Source: JABJPM01 sp964596705 (lineage in GTDB: Archaea; Nanobdellota; Nanobdellia; SCGC-AAA011-G17; PNOQ01). From it: 64,000 bases of DNA. The stretch is from assembly GCA_964596705.1 (NCBI GenBank), contig CAZQVG010000001.1, forward strand, positions 1-64,000, written 5' to 3'. The notes under the pieces were generated by a model. It saw only the letters and a program-made list of their open reading frames with translations. It did no database searches and was not told the origin of the DNA. A program made the position numbers and the translations under genes. Positions 15,956-23,786 of the stretch are shown here, piece by piece; position 1 is the first letter of the stretch, and each line of letters opens with the position of its first letter.

Positions 15956-16168
15956 ATGGTTTTTTTAGATATAGCGTCTCAACTTGGAATAAGTCCTGCA
16001 TTATTTGCTGTAGTTATGGTGTGGTCCACAGTTTGGAAATTAATTGCTTTTTGGAAATCTGCAAGAAATAACCAATTAGTTTGGTTTATATTGTTTGGGA
16101 TTGTAAATACATTAGGAATTTTAGAGATAATATATATTACATTATTCCAGAAAAAAAGAAAGAGATAA
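15956..16168 (+). CDS. DUF5652-like two-helix membrane protein
   Basis: 70 residues with two membrane helices and the pattern VWSTVWKLIAFWKSARNNQLVWFILFG..NTLGILEIIYI, which matches the small DUF5652 family common in DPANN archaea and candidate phyla radiation bacteria. The C-terminus is basic (KKRKR). Function unknown. Followed after 1 nt by another membrane-protein gene. Confidence 0.8.
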   Translation: MVFLDIASQLGISPALFAVVMVWSTVWKLIAFWKSARNNQLVWFILFGIVNTLGILEIIYITLFQKKRKR

Positions 16169-16169
16169 A

Positions 16170-16700
16170 ATGGACCCGAAAAAACTGGCAATGATTATTG
16201 GGATTGCAATATTGCTTCCTTTATTTGTTGGACTGTTTATTGATGCAATTTATTCTGCACCAGAGTATAGAGATTTTTGTAATAAATCAGAGTATGTGCC
16301 TCCTGTTAGGCCAGGAGAATACGATTGTAATGTAGAGTTCAGTACAGAATATCAAGAGTGTTTGGAGCAAGGGGGAATTCCGAGATTGGAATATACAGAT
16401 AGTTGTCCCTCTTTTAAAGAATGTGATTTTTGCAATAAAGAATATAGGCAAGCTTTAGAAAATTACAATAAAAATTTATTTTTCATTATAGCCCCCATTG
16501 GTTTGATCATAGTTGTTTTGGGATTATATTTGGCAATAGATTATCTAGGTGCAGGATTGATGTTTGCGGGATTAATAACTTTGTTTTATGCCACCCTTAG
16601 AGCTTTCCCTGATCTAGGAAAATTAACAAAATCCTTAGTTATTTTAATTGAATTATTAATAATAATGTGGATAGGATATAAAAAAATAGATAAAAAATGA
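16170..16700 (+). CDS. Membrane protein with Cys-rich loop
   Basis: 176 residues: one N-terminal transmembrane helix (about 6-27), a roughly 75-residue outward loop with six cysteines (DFC, YDC, QEC, DSC, ECDFC), then helices at about 103-123, 126-143 and 155-171. The cysteines suggest disulphides. No family recognised. Overlaps the next gene (a predicted lipoprotein) by 4 nt, so the two are translationally coupled. Confidence 0.72.
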   Translation: MDPKKLAMIIGIAILLPLFVGLFIDAIYSAPEYRDFCNKSEYVPPVRPGEYDCNVEFSTEYQECLEQGGIPRLEYTDSCPSFKECDFCNKEYRQALENYNKNLFFIIAPIGLIIVVLGLYLAIDYLGAGLMFAGLITLFYATLRAFPDLGKLTKSLVILIELLIIMWIGYKKIDKK

Positions 16701-17020
16701 AAAAGATATCAATTTTGATTTTATTTCTAATTTTGTTAGCCTCTTCATGTACAAATAATTCAACTTTCTGTGCTCAAGATGTAAAGTTGTGTGAAGATGG
16801 AACTTATGTCTCTAGAGACCCAACCAATAATTGTGAGTTTAAATCTTGCCCCGAGACCATAAATTGTGATTATAAGAATCAATGTCCGGAGGGTTATAAT
16901 TGCTATTCTTTTCCAGAAGATGAAGATCCAATTTGTTACATAGGAGATCCTTGTGAAAGGTGTGCATCGAAGAATTGTGATATAACTGAATCTTTCCCTA
17001 TGCAAGTTTTTTGTAAATAA
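16697..17020 (+). CDS. Cys-rich lipoprotein-like secreted protein
   Basis: 107 residues: signal peptide with a lipobox-like LLASSC ending at Cys18, then a Cys-rich mature part with about a dozen cysteines (CAQDVKLC, CEFKSCP, CDYKNQCPEGYNC, CERCASKNC). The spacing resembles small disulphide-rich extracellular domains; the CPEGYNC part recalls EGF-like or WAP-like repeats found in DPANN surface proteins. Overlaps the upstream Cys-rich membrane protein by 4 nt. Confidence 0.72.
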   Translation: MKKISILILFLILLASSCTNNSTFCAQDVKLCEDGTYVSRDPTNNCEFKSCPETINCDYKNQCPEGYNCYSFPEDEDPICYIGDPCERCASKNCDITESFPMQVFCK

Positions 17021-17030
17021 AATGAGAGAA

Positions 17031-17089
17031 GACCTAGTGCCTTTTCTTCATTCCTAGGCTAACCAGCCAGTAGGTCGAAAAGGGTGGTC
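17031..17089. ncRNA. Candidate structured RNA (nested hairpin)
   Basis: A 59-nt nested stem-loop with 19 Watson-Crick pairs: GACC (17031-34) with GGTC (17086-89); CCTTTTC (17040-46) with GAAAAGG (17077-83); CCTA (17053-56) with TAGG (17071-74); GGCT (17057-60) with AGCC (17065-68); loop AACC. G+C is well above the surroundings. It lies between convergent genes, so it may be a non-coding RNA on either strand or a two-way transcript end. No known RNA family recognised. Confidence 0.5.
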
Positions 17090-17131
17090 GGGCCTTCGGT
17101 TATAGATGTAGTTTAAAACTTAAAAACATTT

Positions 17132-17431
17132 CTATATGGAGTCTAATGCTTCTTTTACTGTGCCAGAGGATTCTTTGAACTTTATTGACTTTTCATTTAA
17201 TGCAGATTCCATATTTGGTCCAAATTTTCCAGCAATAACTAATTCAACACCTTTCTCTGCCAACATGTAAGCAACTGACCACCCTGCTCCTCCGCCTCCG
17301 ACAGCAAAGGGGTTTTTTATTTTTTCTATCAGTTCTTTGTTATCAAAAATCAGATAATATGGTGCTCTGCCGCCCATATCACTAATGTTTGAATTTATGT
17401 CTTCTCCCTCAGATGCAATTGCGACTTTCAT
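17132..17431 (-). CDS. NifX/NifB-like Fe-Mo cofactor-binding-fold protein
   Basis: 99 residues: MKVAIASEGEDINSNISDMGGRAPYYLIF matches the start of the dinitrogenase iron-molybdenum cofactor biosynthesis fold, followed by GGGGAGWSVAYMLAEKGVELVIAGKFGPN. In genomes without nitrogenase such proteins are thought to bind metal-sulphur clusters; no nif genes are present here. It overlaps the permease gene by 4 nt and has a GGGAGGT site upstream, so it belongs to that operon. Confidence 0.9.
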   Translation of the reverse strand: MKVAIASEGEDINSNISDMGGRAPYYLIFDNKELIEKIKNPFAVGGGGAGWSVAYMLAEKGVELVIAGKFGPNMESALNEKSIKFKESSGTVKEALDSI

Positions 17432-17931
17432 TTTTTACCTCCCATTAATTTATTTATTATTATCCCTTGCAAAATAGAAGCAAGAATCATAACCATACTC
17501 AAAACAATTATATATTTCCACCCAAAATAAATTAGCATAATTGGAATAAGAGGTATCTTTATTGCTCTATTATATAAGAAACATGCGATTAGCCCATAAT
17601 TTACTCCTTTTTTATTTAGATCTGCCAATAATGGATACCACATGTAGATTGGACCAGAAGAAAGAATACCTCCAACTACTGCAAAGATCCATTTTCTTAT
17701 CTTTTTTCCTTCTATGTGGGTTATTATGAATTTTGGGGTAATGAAATAATTGGCTATTGCCATCAAAATAAAAATCAAAATAAAAACTGGAAGTACTTTA
17801 AGAAATATGCCAAAAGATGATTCAATGCTTTTTTTAAACAAAGCATTATTGAGAAAATAAATCACCACATATCCAAAAATAATTGAGATTAAAAAGTACC
17901 CTGCCCCAGATATTTTGTTTTTTAAGCCCAT
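17428..17931 (-). CDS. Permease (DUF318/COG0701), second subunit
   Basis: 167 residues, about five membrane helices. The motif VGGILSSGPIYMWYPLLADL and a following NRAIKIPLIP match the repeat of the DUF318 permease family. The other half of the family's usual length is the preceding gene, overlapping by 10 nt. Family members export arsenicals or other thiol-reactive solutes; the substrate here is unknown. Confidence 0.82.
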   Translation of the reverse strand: MGLKNKISGAGYFLISIIFGYVVIYFLNNALFKKSIESSFGIFLKVLPVFILIFILMAIANYFITPKFIITHIEGKKIRKWIFAVVGGILSSGPIYMWYPLLADLNKKGVNYGLIACFLYNRAIKIPLIPIMLIYFGWKYIIVLSMVMILASILQGIIINKLMGGKK

Positions 17932-18341
17932 TTTATCAGTATTAGATTTACAACTAGTGCTACTAAAATAGCTAAAACGAATGCCGAGATATTTCTAATT
18001 ATGGCAAACTTTTTTCCAAGTATTGCAGACTCTGCAGGTAATTGAATTAATCCAACTGTAACCCATGCAACAATAAATGAGGTAACCGGTATCAAACTTA
18101 TCCCGGCAGACATCATTTCTCCAGCCAAGATATAACTAGTTATTGGATTGCCTGCAGATATACTTCCAACTATTGTTGCTAGAAATGTATCTAAAATGCC
18201 TCCCTTAAATATAGTTAAATAAAAAGATTTGGGGATTGAAGCTGTCAAAAACCCCACAAGCAGGATAACAGAAAATATCATAGGTAATGAGTTAATTAAT
18301 GATTTTCCCGATTTTATGATTGCTTGTTTTGCTCGTTTCAT
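17922..18341 (-). CDS. Permease (DUF318/COG0701), first subunit
   Basis: 139 residues, about four membrane helices, with VGSISAGNPITSYILAGEMM as the counterpart of the motif in the second subunit, and an IQLPAES turn. Two short paralogous halves, each with one copy of the SxGxP signature, suggest a heterodimer replacing the single-chain permease. A palindrome (18347-18358) and TATA-like ATATATAAAG lie just upstream. Confidence 0.82.
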   Translation of the reverse strand: MKRAKQAIIKSGKSLINSLPMIFSVILLVGFLTASIPKSFYLTIFKGGILDTFLATIVGSISAGNPITSYILAGEMMSAGISLIPVTSFIVAWVTVGLIQLPAESAILGKKFAIIRNISAFVLAILVALVVNLILIKWA

Positions 18342-18346
18342 GTTTT

Positions 18347-18358
18347 GAATATATATTC
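18347..18358. promoter_or_regulatory. Perfect 12-bp palindrome at the permease promoter
   Basis: GAATATATATTC, 6 nt upstream of the permease ATG (18341) and between it and AT-rich TATA-like sequence (18362-18374). ArsR/SmtB-family operators often contain such AT-rich dyads, so repression by a metal-responsive regulator is possible. No regulator gene is adjacent. Confidence 0.4.
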
Positions 18359-18430
18359 ATAATAATATATAAAGCTTTCGATAACCAATAGTTTTTTAAA
18401 CAAACTATCCTCTCAAAGGCGGTTTGTAAA

Positions 18431-19297
18431 ATGGATTTTATAAGAGAAGTTAGAAAAGTAATTCCTGACTTAGGAATGTTGCCAAAGGTAGAGGGAATTG
18501 AAATATATGGTGCAAAGATTCCCTTACAAAACGAAGGAGGAGATCATATTACTTGGGTAGATTTCAAGAGCAGATATAATATGTCTGCAATGATAGAAGA
18601 AGCTTTGGGGAGAGGTAGAAGAGATATTGCAAGAAAGTTAGAGGAAAACCAACACAAAGCAGGAATGTTATTATCAGATGTGGCAGGACATGAAGACCAT
18701 AATTCTATCTTAACGGCTGCTTTTCATCATGCTTTTTTGTTGGGGGTTTTAGATCATCTTTATTATACAGGGGAAGTTCCAGTAAGGTTGTTTGAACATC
18801 TAAACACTAGATTTTACAATGCTAGAGATTTTACACAAAACATTTCAATGATTTATGGAGAAATTTCTGAGCAAGGGAAGTTTAGATATATATCTGCAGG
18901 AAGTCCACCCCCAGTAATATATTCAAATCTCTATGATAGGATATTTCACCTAGAGAAAGATCAACATTCCACTACATTTCCAATTGGATTAGCCCCATCT
19001 GGTGTGCCTGGAACAAATGAAACATTAGATGATCAACCAATTGCAGTAAAACCCCCTTATGAAGTAAACGAAATTAGTTTAATGGGGAAGGGAGATATAT
19101 TGATTTTATATACAGATGGGTTATCTGACCATGAGAATGAAGACAATGAAAATTATTTTCCAGATAGATTAGAGAGTATAATAAGAAAAACGAAAAATCT
19201 TACGTTAGAAAAGATGTTTGATGCGATAAGAGAGGATATACTTAGTTTTGCTGCACCTAAAGATGACATAAGCTATATTTTAATAAGAAATAACTAA
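18431..19297 (+). CDS. SpoIIE/PP2C-type serine phosphatase
   Basis: 288 residues forming a single PP2C-type catalytic domain of the SpoIIE/RsbU group: GGDHITW near residue 36, the metal-binding LLSDVAGH, FRYISAGSPPPVIY, ILILYTDGLSD, and a C-terminal PKDDISYILI. Aspartates for both metals are present. There is no sensor or membrane domain. In bacteria such phosphatases act on anti-sigma antagonists; archaea lack sigma factors, so the target here is unknown. It overlaps the convergent lipoprotein gene by 4 nt. Confidence 0.87.
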   Translation: MDFIREVRKVIPDLGMLPKVEGIEIYGAKIPLQNEGGDHITWVDFKSRYNMSAMIEEALGRGRRDIARKLEENQHKAGMLLSDVAGHEDHNSILTAAFHHAFLLGVLDHLYYTGEVPVRLFEHLNTRFYNARDFTQNISMIYGEISEQGKFRYISAGSPPPVIYSNLYDRIFHLEKDQHSTTFPIGLAPSGVPGTNETLDDQPIAVKPPYEVNEISLMGKGDILILYTDGLSDHENEDNENYFPDRLESIIRKTKNLTLEKMFDAIREDILSFAAPKDDISYILIRNN

Positions 19298-20379
19298 TAT
19301 CTTCCTTTTATTTTTTGTTTGGGGATTTCTCTTTTATTTAATCCAGATTCATATTGTTTTGGAGAGATAACTTTGTAACGTTTTTTATTCTGGTCTTCTT
19401 TTCTTTTTAATTTTAATTTATATTCTCTTGTAGGTGTCCTATGTTCCACCCATTCTTTTGGAGGGACATGAAATCTCTGTCTAGTTTCATGTTTATACTT
19501 TACCCTATAGTGATTTTGATTCATATGCCACCATATGCTCCATGAAGAATAACCCAAGTTTCTATGAAATCTTGCTGGCCATAAGGGAAAAGGATCATAT
19601 CCATCATAATATCCGTCATAGTCGGTATCTGGATTTCTTGGATTTGTGCCCAACCATATCTCAACTAAGTCATCTAAACCGTCATAATCTGTATCTGGAT
19701 TATAAATATTTGTTCCTATCATGGATTCATTCCAATTACTTATGCCGTCTCTATCCCAATCAATAGGAGAGTAATAATCTAAGAATATGCCGTCTCGGTT
19801 AATATCCCACCAAGGTGTAAAATTTGTTGGGTAGTGTGCATGAATGTGCCATCTCCACCAATCATAATTCCAAAATTCAAACCCCACATTAAAATATAAT
19901 CTTGAATCATCTATTGGATCAGTGAAATATAATTCTCCATTAATATTAATTGTTTCCATATCTAAAATTGGTCCAGTTTCTTTGTTTTGATAATAGCCTG
20001 AAACATAAACCGTTTTTTCGGGATGCCCTGCAGGAAGTTCGTTATTTATTCTAATTACATAAGATAGGTCTTGTTTAACTTCGTTCAGTATTTCATGATT
20101 TGTTCTGTCAACTGACTCATAAACAATAACTTCCCGGCCTATAGTAGGAGAATAGCCCTCAATCTGGAATAGATCTTTGTAAAATCTTGCGCTGTAGGGC
20201 ATTATATCAATGCCAACCCTAGAATTGTTCCTTGGAATGGGAGATCTATAGTTTATTCTTGCAGAAATATTTGGAGCACATGCAATATTTGTTAATAATG
20301 TTGCAGCAAATAGGGTAGATAGACCGAATTTTCTTAATCTTTTTTTTATTTTAGAGTATAACGGATTATCTTTATCCAT
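19294..20379 (-). CDS. Lipoprotein with thrombospondin type 3 calcium repeats
   Basis: 361 residues. A hydrophobic signal (LSTLFAATLLTNIAC) ends in a lipobox-like cysteine. A beta-rich domain (about 45-175) is followed by aromatic-rich sequence and TSP type 3-like calcium repeats (about 205-262: DWDRDGISNWNE, DTDYDGLDDLVE, DTDYDGYYDGYDPF). The C-terminal 95 residues are very basic (Lys/Arg-rich), perhaps for binding a charged surface. Likely extracellular; function unknown. Confidence 0.78.
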   Translation of the reverse strand: MDKDNPLYSKIKKRLRKFGLSTLFAATLLTNIACAPNISARINYRSPIPRNNSRVGIDIMPYSARFYKDLFQIEGYSPTIGREVIVYESVDRTNHEILNEVKQDLSYVIRINNELPAGHPEKTVYVSGYYQNKETGPILDMETININGELYFTDPIDDSRLYFNVGFEFWNYDWWRWHIHAHYPTNFTPWWDINRDGIFLDYYSPIDWDRDGISNWNESMIGTNIYNPDTDYDGLDDLVEIWLGTNPRNPDTDYDGYYDGYDPFPLWPARFHRNLGYSSWSIWWHMNQNHYRVKYKHETRQRFHVPPKEWVEHRTPTREYKLKLKRKEDQNKKRYKVISPKQYESGLNKREIPKQKIKGRY

Positions 20380-20454
20380 TAGTTATTATCATTGATTTTA
20401 TTATTTATAAGTGTTTTCAATAAGCTTAAATATTAAAATTTATATGTAAATAGT

Positions 20455-20526
20455 ATGAAAGAAGATTATTTATCAAAAGATCCAATTTTGCATAGAAAAG
20501 AGGAATTTGAGGAAGAAGAAGACTAA
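20455..20526 (+). CDS. Possible 23-residue protein
   Basis: ATG at 20455 opens a 23-codon frame encoding MKEDYLSKDPILHRKEEFEE plus EED, then TAA. A TATA-like ATTTATATG lies too close upstream for a leaderless start. The acidic end is like small archaeal peptides, but support is weak. Confidence 0.3.
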   Translation: MKEDYLSKDPILHRKEEFEEEED

Positions 20527-20534
20527 TCAAAACA

Positions 20535-20543
20535 TTTATAAAG
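20535..20543 (+). promoter_or_regulatory. Distal TATA box before the ribosomal operon
   Basis: TTTATAAAG would place a transcript start near 20563-20566, about 75 nt upstream of rpl3. With the box at 20608-20616 it makes a tandem promoter. The hairpin at 20582-20597 would lie in the leader of this longer transcript. Confidence 0.4.
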
Positions 20544-20581
20544 ATAAAATGAACTTATTAAAATCCCCTACTGTACGTTAA

Positions 20582-20597
20582 AATCAGACCGCTGATT
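20582..20597 (+). other. Small perfect hairpin between tandem promoters
   Basis: AATCAG-ACCG-CTGATT forms a 6-bp stem with a 4-nt loop. It lies between the two TATA boxes upstream of rpl3, so it could be a leader structure, a short RNA or chance. Confidence 0.35.
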
Positions 20598-20607
20598 CTT
20601 AGAAAGA

Positions 20608-20616
20608 TTTATAAAT
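20608..20616 (+). promoter_or_regulatory. TATA box of the ribosomal superoperon
   Basis: TTTATAAAT is centred 27 nt before the rpl3 ATG (20639), with no Shine-Dalgarno between, consistent with leaderless initiation of the 15-kb operon. Confidence 0.55.
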
Positions 20617-20638
20617 GATATAACTTGCCAAAAAGAAC

Positions 20639-21583
20639 ATGCCAAAAACACATAAACCAAGATCAGGAAGTTTGCAGTTTTGGCCTAGAGTTAGAGCCAA
20701 ACGTATTTACTCGTCTATTAAGAGTTGGTTTAATAGTTCAGAATCTAAACCTTTAGCTTTCGCAGGTTATAAAGTTGGCATGACTCATATTCAAACCACA
20801 AGACCTGGAAAAAAAGGTACAGAAATTATAACTAATGTGCCTGTAACAATTATTGAGTGTCCGCCATTAAAACCTCTTTCTTTACGTTTCTATAAAAATA
20901 CGCCATATGGTTCTCAAGTTATTACTCAAATATTCTCAAAAAACCTTGATAAAGAATTAGCAAGAAAGATAACCTTGCCTAAGAAAACAAAAGAAGAAAT
21001 CCCTGAAAATTATGACTTCTTTAAACTTGTTGTTTATACACAACCAAAACTTACTGGAATAGGAAAGAAAAAACCAGAAATATTTGAAATCCCTATTGGA
21101 GGAGATTTAGAATATGCAAAATCTTTGTTAGAAAAAGAGATAGATGTTGAAGAAGTATTCAAAGCAGGACAATTTTTGGATTCTCATGCTATTACAAAAG
21201 GTAAAGGATTCCAAGGACCAATAAAGAGATTTGGTATTGGTTTGAAATCCCATAAATCTGAAAAGAAAAGAAGGTCTGCAGGAAATTTGGGAGCGTTTAC
21301 TCCAAGAAAAGTTTCATGGAAAGTTCCGCAGCATGGTCAGATGGGATTCTTTAAAAGAACAGAATATAATAAATTACTGATGTTAATTGGACAAGATCCT
21401 GAAAAGATAAATCAAAAAGGTGGATTTAAACATTATGGATTAATAAAAAATAAGTATATTTTAGTTAAGGGGTCAATCCAAGGTCCTACAAAAAGATTAG
21501 TTATATTAACAGAAGCAATTCGAGGCAAAAAACCAAAACAATTAGAAGAAATCAAATACATAAGTACTGAATCTAAACAATGA
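20639..21583 (+). CDS. rpl3: Ribosomal protein L3 (uL3)
   Basis: 314 residues. The archaeal N-terminus KTHKPRSGSLQFWPRVRAKRIY, the FAGYKVGMTHI segment and the long loop around KGKGFQGPIKRFGIGLKSHKSEKKRRSAGNLG, which reaches the peptidyl-transferase centre, are all present. First gene of the superoperon; overlaps L4 by 4 nt. Confidence 0.97.
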   Translation: MPKTHKPRSGSLQFWPRVRAKRIYSSIKSWFNSSESKPLAFAGYKVGMTHIQTTRPGKKGTEIITNVPVTIIECPPLKPLSLRFYKNTPYGSQVITQIFSKNLDKELARKITLPKKTKEEIPENYDFFKLVVYTQPKLTGIGKKKPEIFEIPIGGDLEYAKSLLEKEIDVEEVFKAGQFLDSHAITKGKGFQGPIKRFGIGLKSHKSEKKRRSAGNLGAFTPRKVSWKVPQHGQMGFFKRTEYNKLLMLIGQDPEKINQKGGFKHYGLIKNKYILVKGSIQGPTKRLVILTEAIRGKKPKQLEEIKYISTESKQ

Positions 21584-22437
21584 AAGCAATAACCTATACA
21601 AAAACTGGAGAAAAAGGAAAAGAAATCGCTTTGCCTAGACAGTTCTCTGAAGAAATCAGGCCGGATTTAATCAAAAGGGCTGTATTAGTTATTCAATCAA
21701 GAGAACGTCAACAATATGGCGCAGATCCTAGAGCAGGTATGGATTTTTCAGCTACTTTATCTAGGAGAAGAAGAGATTATAGAGGTTCATATGGAAGAGG
21801 AATTTCAAGGATTCCAAGAAAAGTTATGATAAGAAGAGGTACTCAGTTTATATATACTGGGGCAGTTGTTGCAAGTACAGTGGGAGGTAGAAGAGCTCAT
21901 CCTCCAAAAGCAGAAAAGATATATGAACAAAAAATAAACAAGAAGGAAAAACAAAAAGCAATAAGATCTGCGATTGCGGCAACATTAGATAAAGAGATAT
22001 TGAAACAAAAAGGGTTTAGTGCTTTAGATAATGTTCCATTAATAATTGAAAAATTAGAAGAAATTTCAAAAACAAAAGAGTTCAAAGAATTAATGATTAA
22101 GTTAAATTTGAAACCAGAACTTGAGAGGGTTGAAAATAAAAAAATAAGAGCAGGAAAAGGGACTATGAGAGGAAGAAAATATAGAAGAGTTAAGGGTCCT
22201 CTTGTAGTTGTTGCTGACAACAACTCAAATGTGTATAAAGCATGTAGAAATCTTCCTGGATTTGACGTTGTTGAAGTAAGTTCCTTAAATGCAGAATTAC
22301 TTGCTCCTGGAGCAGAACCTGGAAGATTGGTTATATGGTCATTAGACGCAATCCAAAGATTGGAAAAAGAAAATTTATTTTATTCAACAAAGAAAAATGG
22401 ATCCGTACAAGATAATAAAGTATCCGCTAGCAACTGA
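21580..22437 (+). CDS. rpl4: Ribosomal protein L4 (uL4)
   Basis: 285 residues, archaeal/eukaryotic L4 (L1e family): PRQFSEEIRPDLIKRAV at the N-terminus, the exit-tunnel loop rich in Arg/Gly (SRRRRDYRGSYGRGISRIP), GGRRAHPPK, and the C-terminal APGAEPGRLVIW. Its last 41 nt overlap the start of L23, an unusually long overlap. Confidence 0.97.
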   Translation: MKAITYTKTGEKGKEIALPRQFSEEIRPDLIKRAVLVIQSRERQQYGADPRAGMDFSATLSRRRRDYRGSYGRGISRIPRKVMIRRGTQFIYTGAVVASTVGGRRAHPPKAEKIYEQKINKKEKQKAIRSAIAATLDKEILKQKGFSALDNVPLIIEKLEEISKTKEFKELMIKLNLKPELERVENKKIRAGKGTMRGRKYRRVKGPLVVVADNNSNVYKACRNLPGFDVVEVSSLNAELLAPGAEPGRLVIWSLDAIQRLEKENLFYSTKKNGSVQDNKVSASN

Positions 22438-22657
22438 AAAGGCGGTAAGGATGATGGAAGCAGAGAATAAGCTTACTTTAATCGTAGATAAAAAAGCAAA
22501 AAAACAAGAGATTAAAGAAGCTGTTGAAAATTTATTTAATGTGAAAGTATTAAAAATTACAACATTGCATACTCCAGATAACAAGAAAAAAGCATACTTA
22601 CTATTATCACCTGAAACACCAGCAATAGATGTTGCTACTAAACTAGGTTTGATGTAA
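22397..22657 (+). CDS. rpl23: Ribosomal protein L23 (uL23)
   Basis: 86 residues, normal for archaeal L23: MDPYKIIKYPLATEKAVRMM, a central LTLIVDKKAKKQEIKEAVENLF and VKVLKITTLHT. It sits at the tunnel exit and binds SRP. The ATG at 22397 lies inside L4; residues 8-12 (YPLATEK) are already conserved family sequence, so a later start is unlikely. Confidence 0.95.
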   Translation: MDPYKIIKYPLATEKAVRMMEAENKLTLIVDKKAKKQEIKEAVENLFNVKVLKITTLHTPDNKKKAYLLLSPETPAIDVATKLGLM

Positions 22658-22658
22658 A

Positions 22659-23384
22659 ATGGGAAAGAGATTAATCATACAAAGGCGTGGAAGAGGAACT
22701 GCTACATATAGAGCACCAAGTCATAGGTATGTTGGTGCAACATTCCACAGAACCTATGATGAGATAGAAAAATCTGGATTGATCTCTGGAAAAATTGTAG
22801 ACATAATTAATTGTCCAGGTCATTCAGCGCCTTTGATGGAAATTGAGTATGAGGGTGGAGAAAGGATATTGAGTATTGCACCTTTAGGAATTCATACAAA
22901 TCAAGTTGTGAGCTCAGGTGCGAAAGCTCCTATAAAAGAAGGAAATACATTACCATTAAAGAGTATTCCAGTCGGAACATCAGTATATAATATAGAAACT
23001 CAAGTGGGAGATGGTGGAAAATTAATGAAAGCTGCTGGAAGTTTTGCAAAAGTTGTTGCAAAATCTGATAAAAAAGTCACAATCAAACTTAAATCAAAGA
23101 AAACAAAAGTTTTAGATGAGAACTGCAGAGCAACAATTGGAGTAGTTGCTGGCGGAGGTAAAAAAGAAAAACCTATATTAAAGGCAGGAAAAAAGATGCA
23201 TATGATGAGGGCAAAGAACAAACTTTACCCAAGAACATCAGGTGTAGCTATGAACGCAGTAGACCATCCATTTGGATCTGGTAGAGGAAGACACATGGGT
23301 AAACCAAGAACAGTTTCAAGAAATGCTCCACCTGGTAGAAAAGTAGGTTCAATCTCATCAAGAAGAACAGGTAAGAAGAAGTAA
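22659..23384 (+). CDS. rpl2: Ribosomal protein L2 (uL2)
   Basis: 241 residues, archaeal length. N-terminal GKRLIIQRRGRGTATYRAPSHR and the C-terminal peptidyl-transferase-contacting part around MNAVDHPFGSGRGRHMGKP, including the conserved histidine, are intact. It begins 1 nt after L23 and ends 1 nt before S19. Confidence 0.97.
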   Translation: MGKRLIIQRRGRGTATYRAPSHRYVGATFHRTYDEIEKSGLISGKIVDIINCPGHSAPLMEIEYEGGERILSIAPLGIHTNQVVSSGAKAPIKEGNTLPLKSIPVGTSVYNIETQVGDGGKLMKAAGSFAKVVAKSDKKVTIKLKSKKTKVLDENCRATIGVVAGGGKKEKPILKAGKKMHMMRAKNKLYPRTSGVAMNAVDHPFGSGRGRHMGKPRTVSRNAPPGRKVGSISSRRTGKKK

Positions 23385-23385
23385 A

Positions 23386-23784
23386 ATGGCAAAAAAAGAA
23401 TTTACATACAGAGGAAAAACAATTGAAGAACTTAAGGCAATGCCTTTGCAAGAGTTCGTTAAACTAATCCCTGCTAGAGAAAGAAGAACTATAGCTAGGG
23501 GATTTACTGAAGCCCAGAAGAGGCTATTGAAAAAAATAGATGCAGCTTTGCAAGGGACATATAAAAAAGCAATAAAGACCCATTGTAGGGACATGATAAT
23601 CTTGCCAAAGATGGTGGGCTTAAAGATCCATATTCATAACGGAAAAGATTTCGTTGGGATAGATATTCAAAATGAAATGATTGGTCACAGATTAGGAGAG
23701 TTTGCAGAAACAAGAGCAAGATTGAAACATAGTGCTCCAGGTATAGGGGCTACGAAATCATCTGCACACCAATCTGTTAAATAA
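23386..23784 (+). CDS. rps19: Ribosomal protein S19 (uS19)
   Basis: 132 residues, archaeal/eukaryotic (S15e) type: FTYRGKTIEELKAMPLQEF at the N-terminus and core KTHCRDMIILPKMVGLKIHIHNGKDF, GHRLGEFAETR. Component of the 30S head. Tightly packed between L2 and L22. Confidence 0.96.
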   Translation: MAKKEFTYRGKTIEELKAMPLQEFVKLIPARERRTIARGFTEAQKRLLKKIDAALQGTYKKAIKTHCRDMIILPKMVGLKIHIHNGKDFVGIDIQNEMIGHRLGEFAETRARLKHSAPGIGATKSSAHQSVK

Positions 23785-23786
23785 AA

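Noticed and set aside
17031..17089. Signal recognition particle or RNase P RNA
   Set aside because: The hairpin is far too short and lacks the conserved SRP helix 8 or RNase P core motifs.
13018..18341. Integrated virus or plasmid
   Set aside because: No integrase, capsid, terminase or attachment-site repeat is seen; the flanking tRNA genes show no duplicated 3' ends.
20548..20580. Ten-codon leader peptide before rpl3 (MNLLKSPTVR)
   Set aside because: Too short, close to the distal TATA box, and without a ribosome-binding site or any sign of attenuation.
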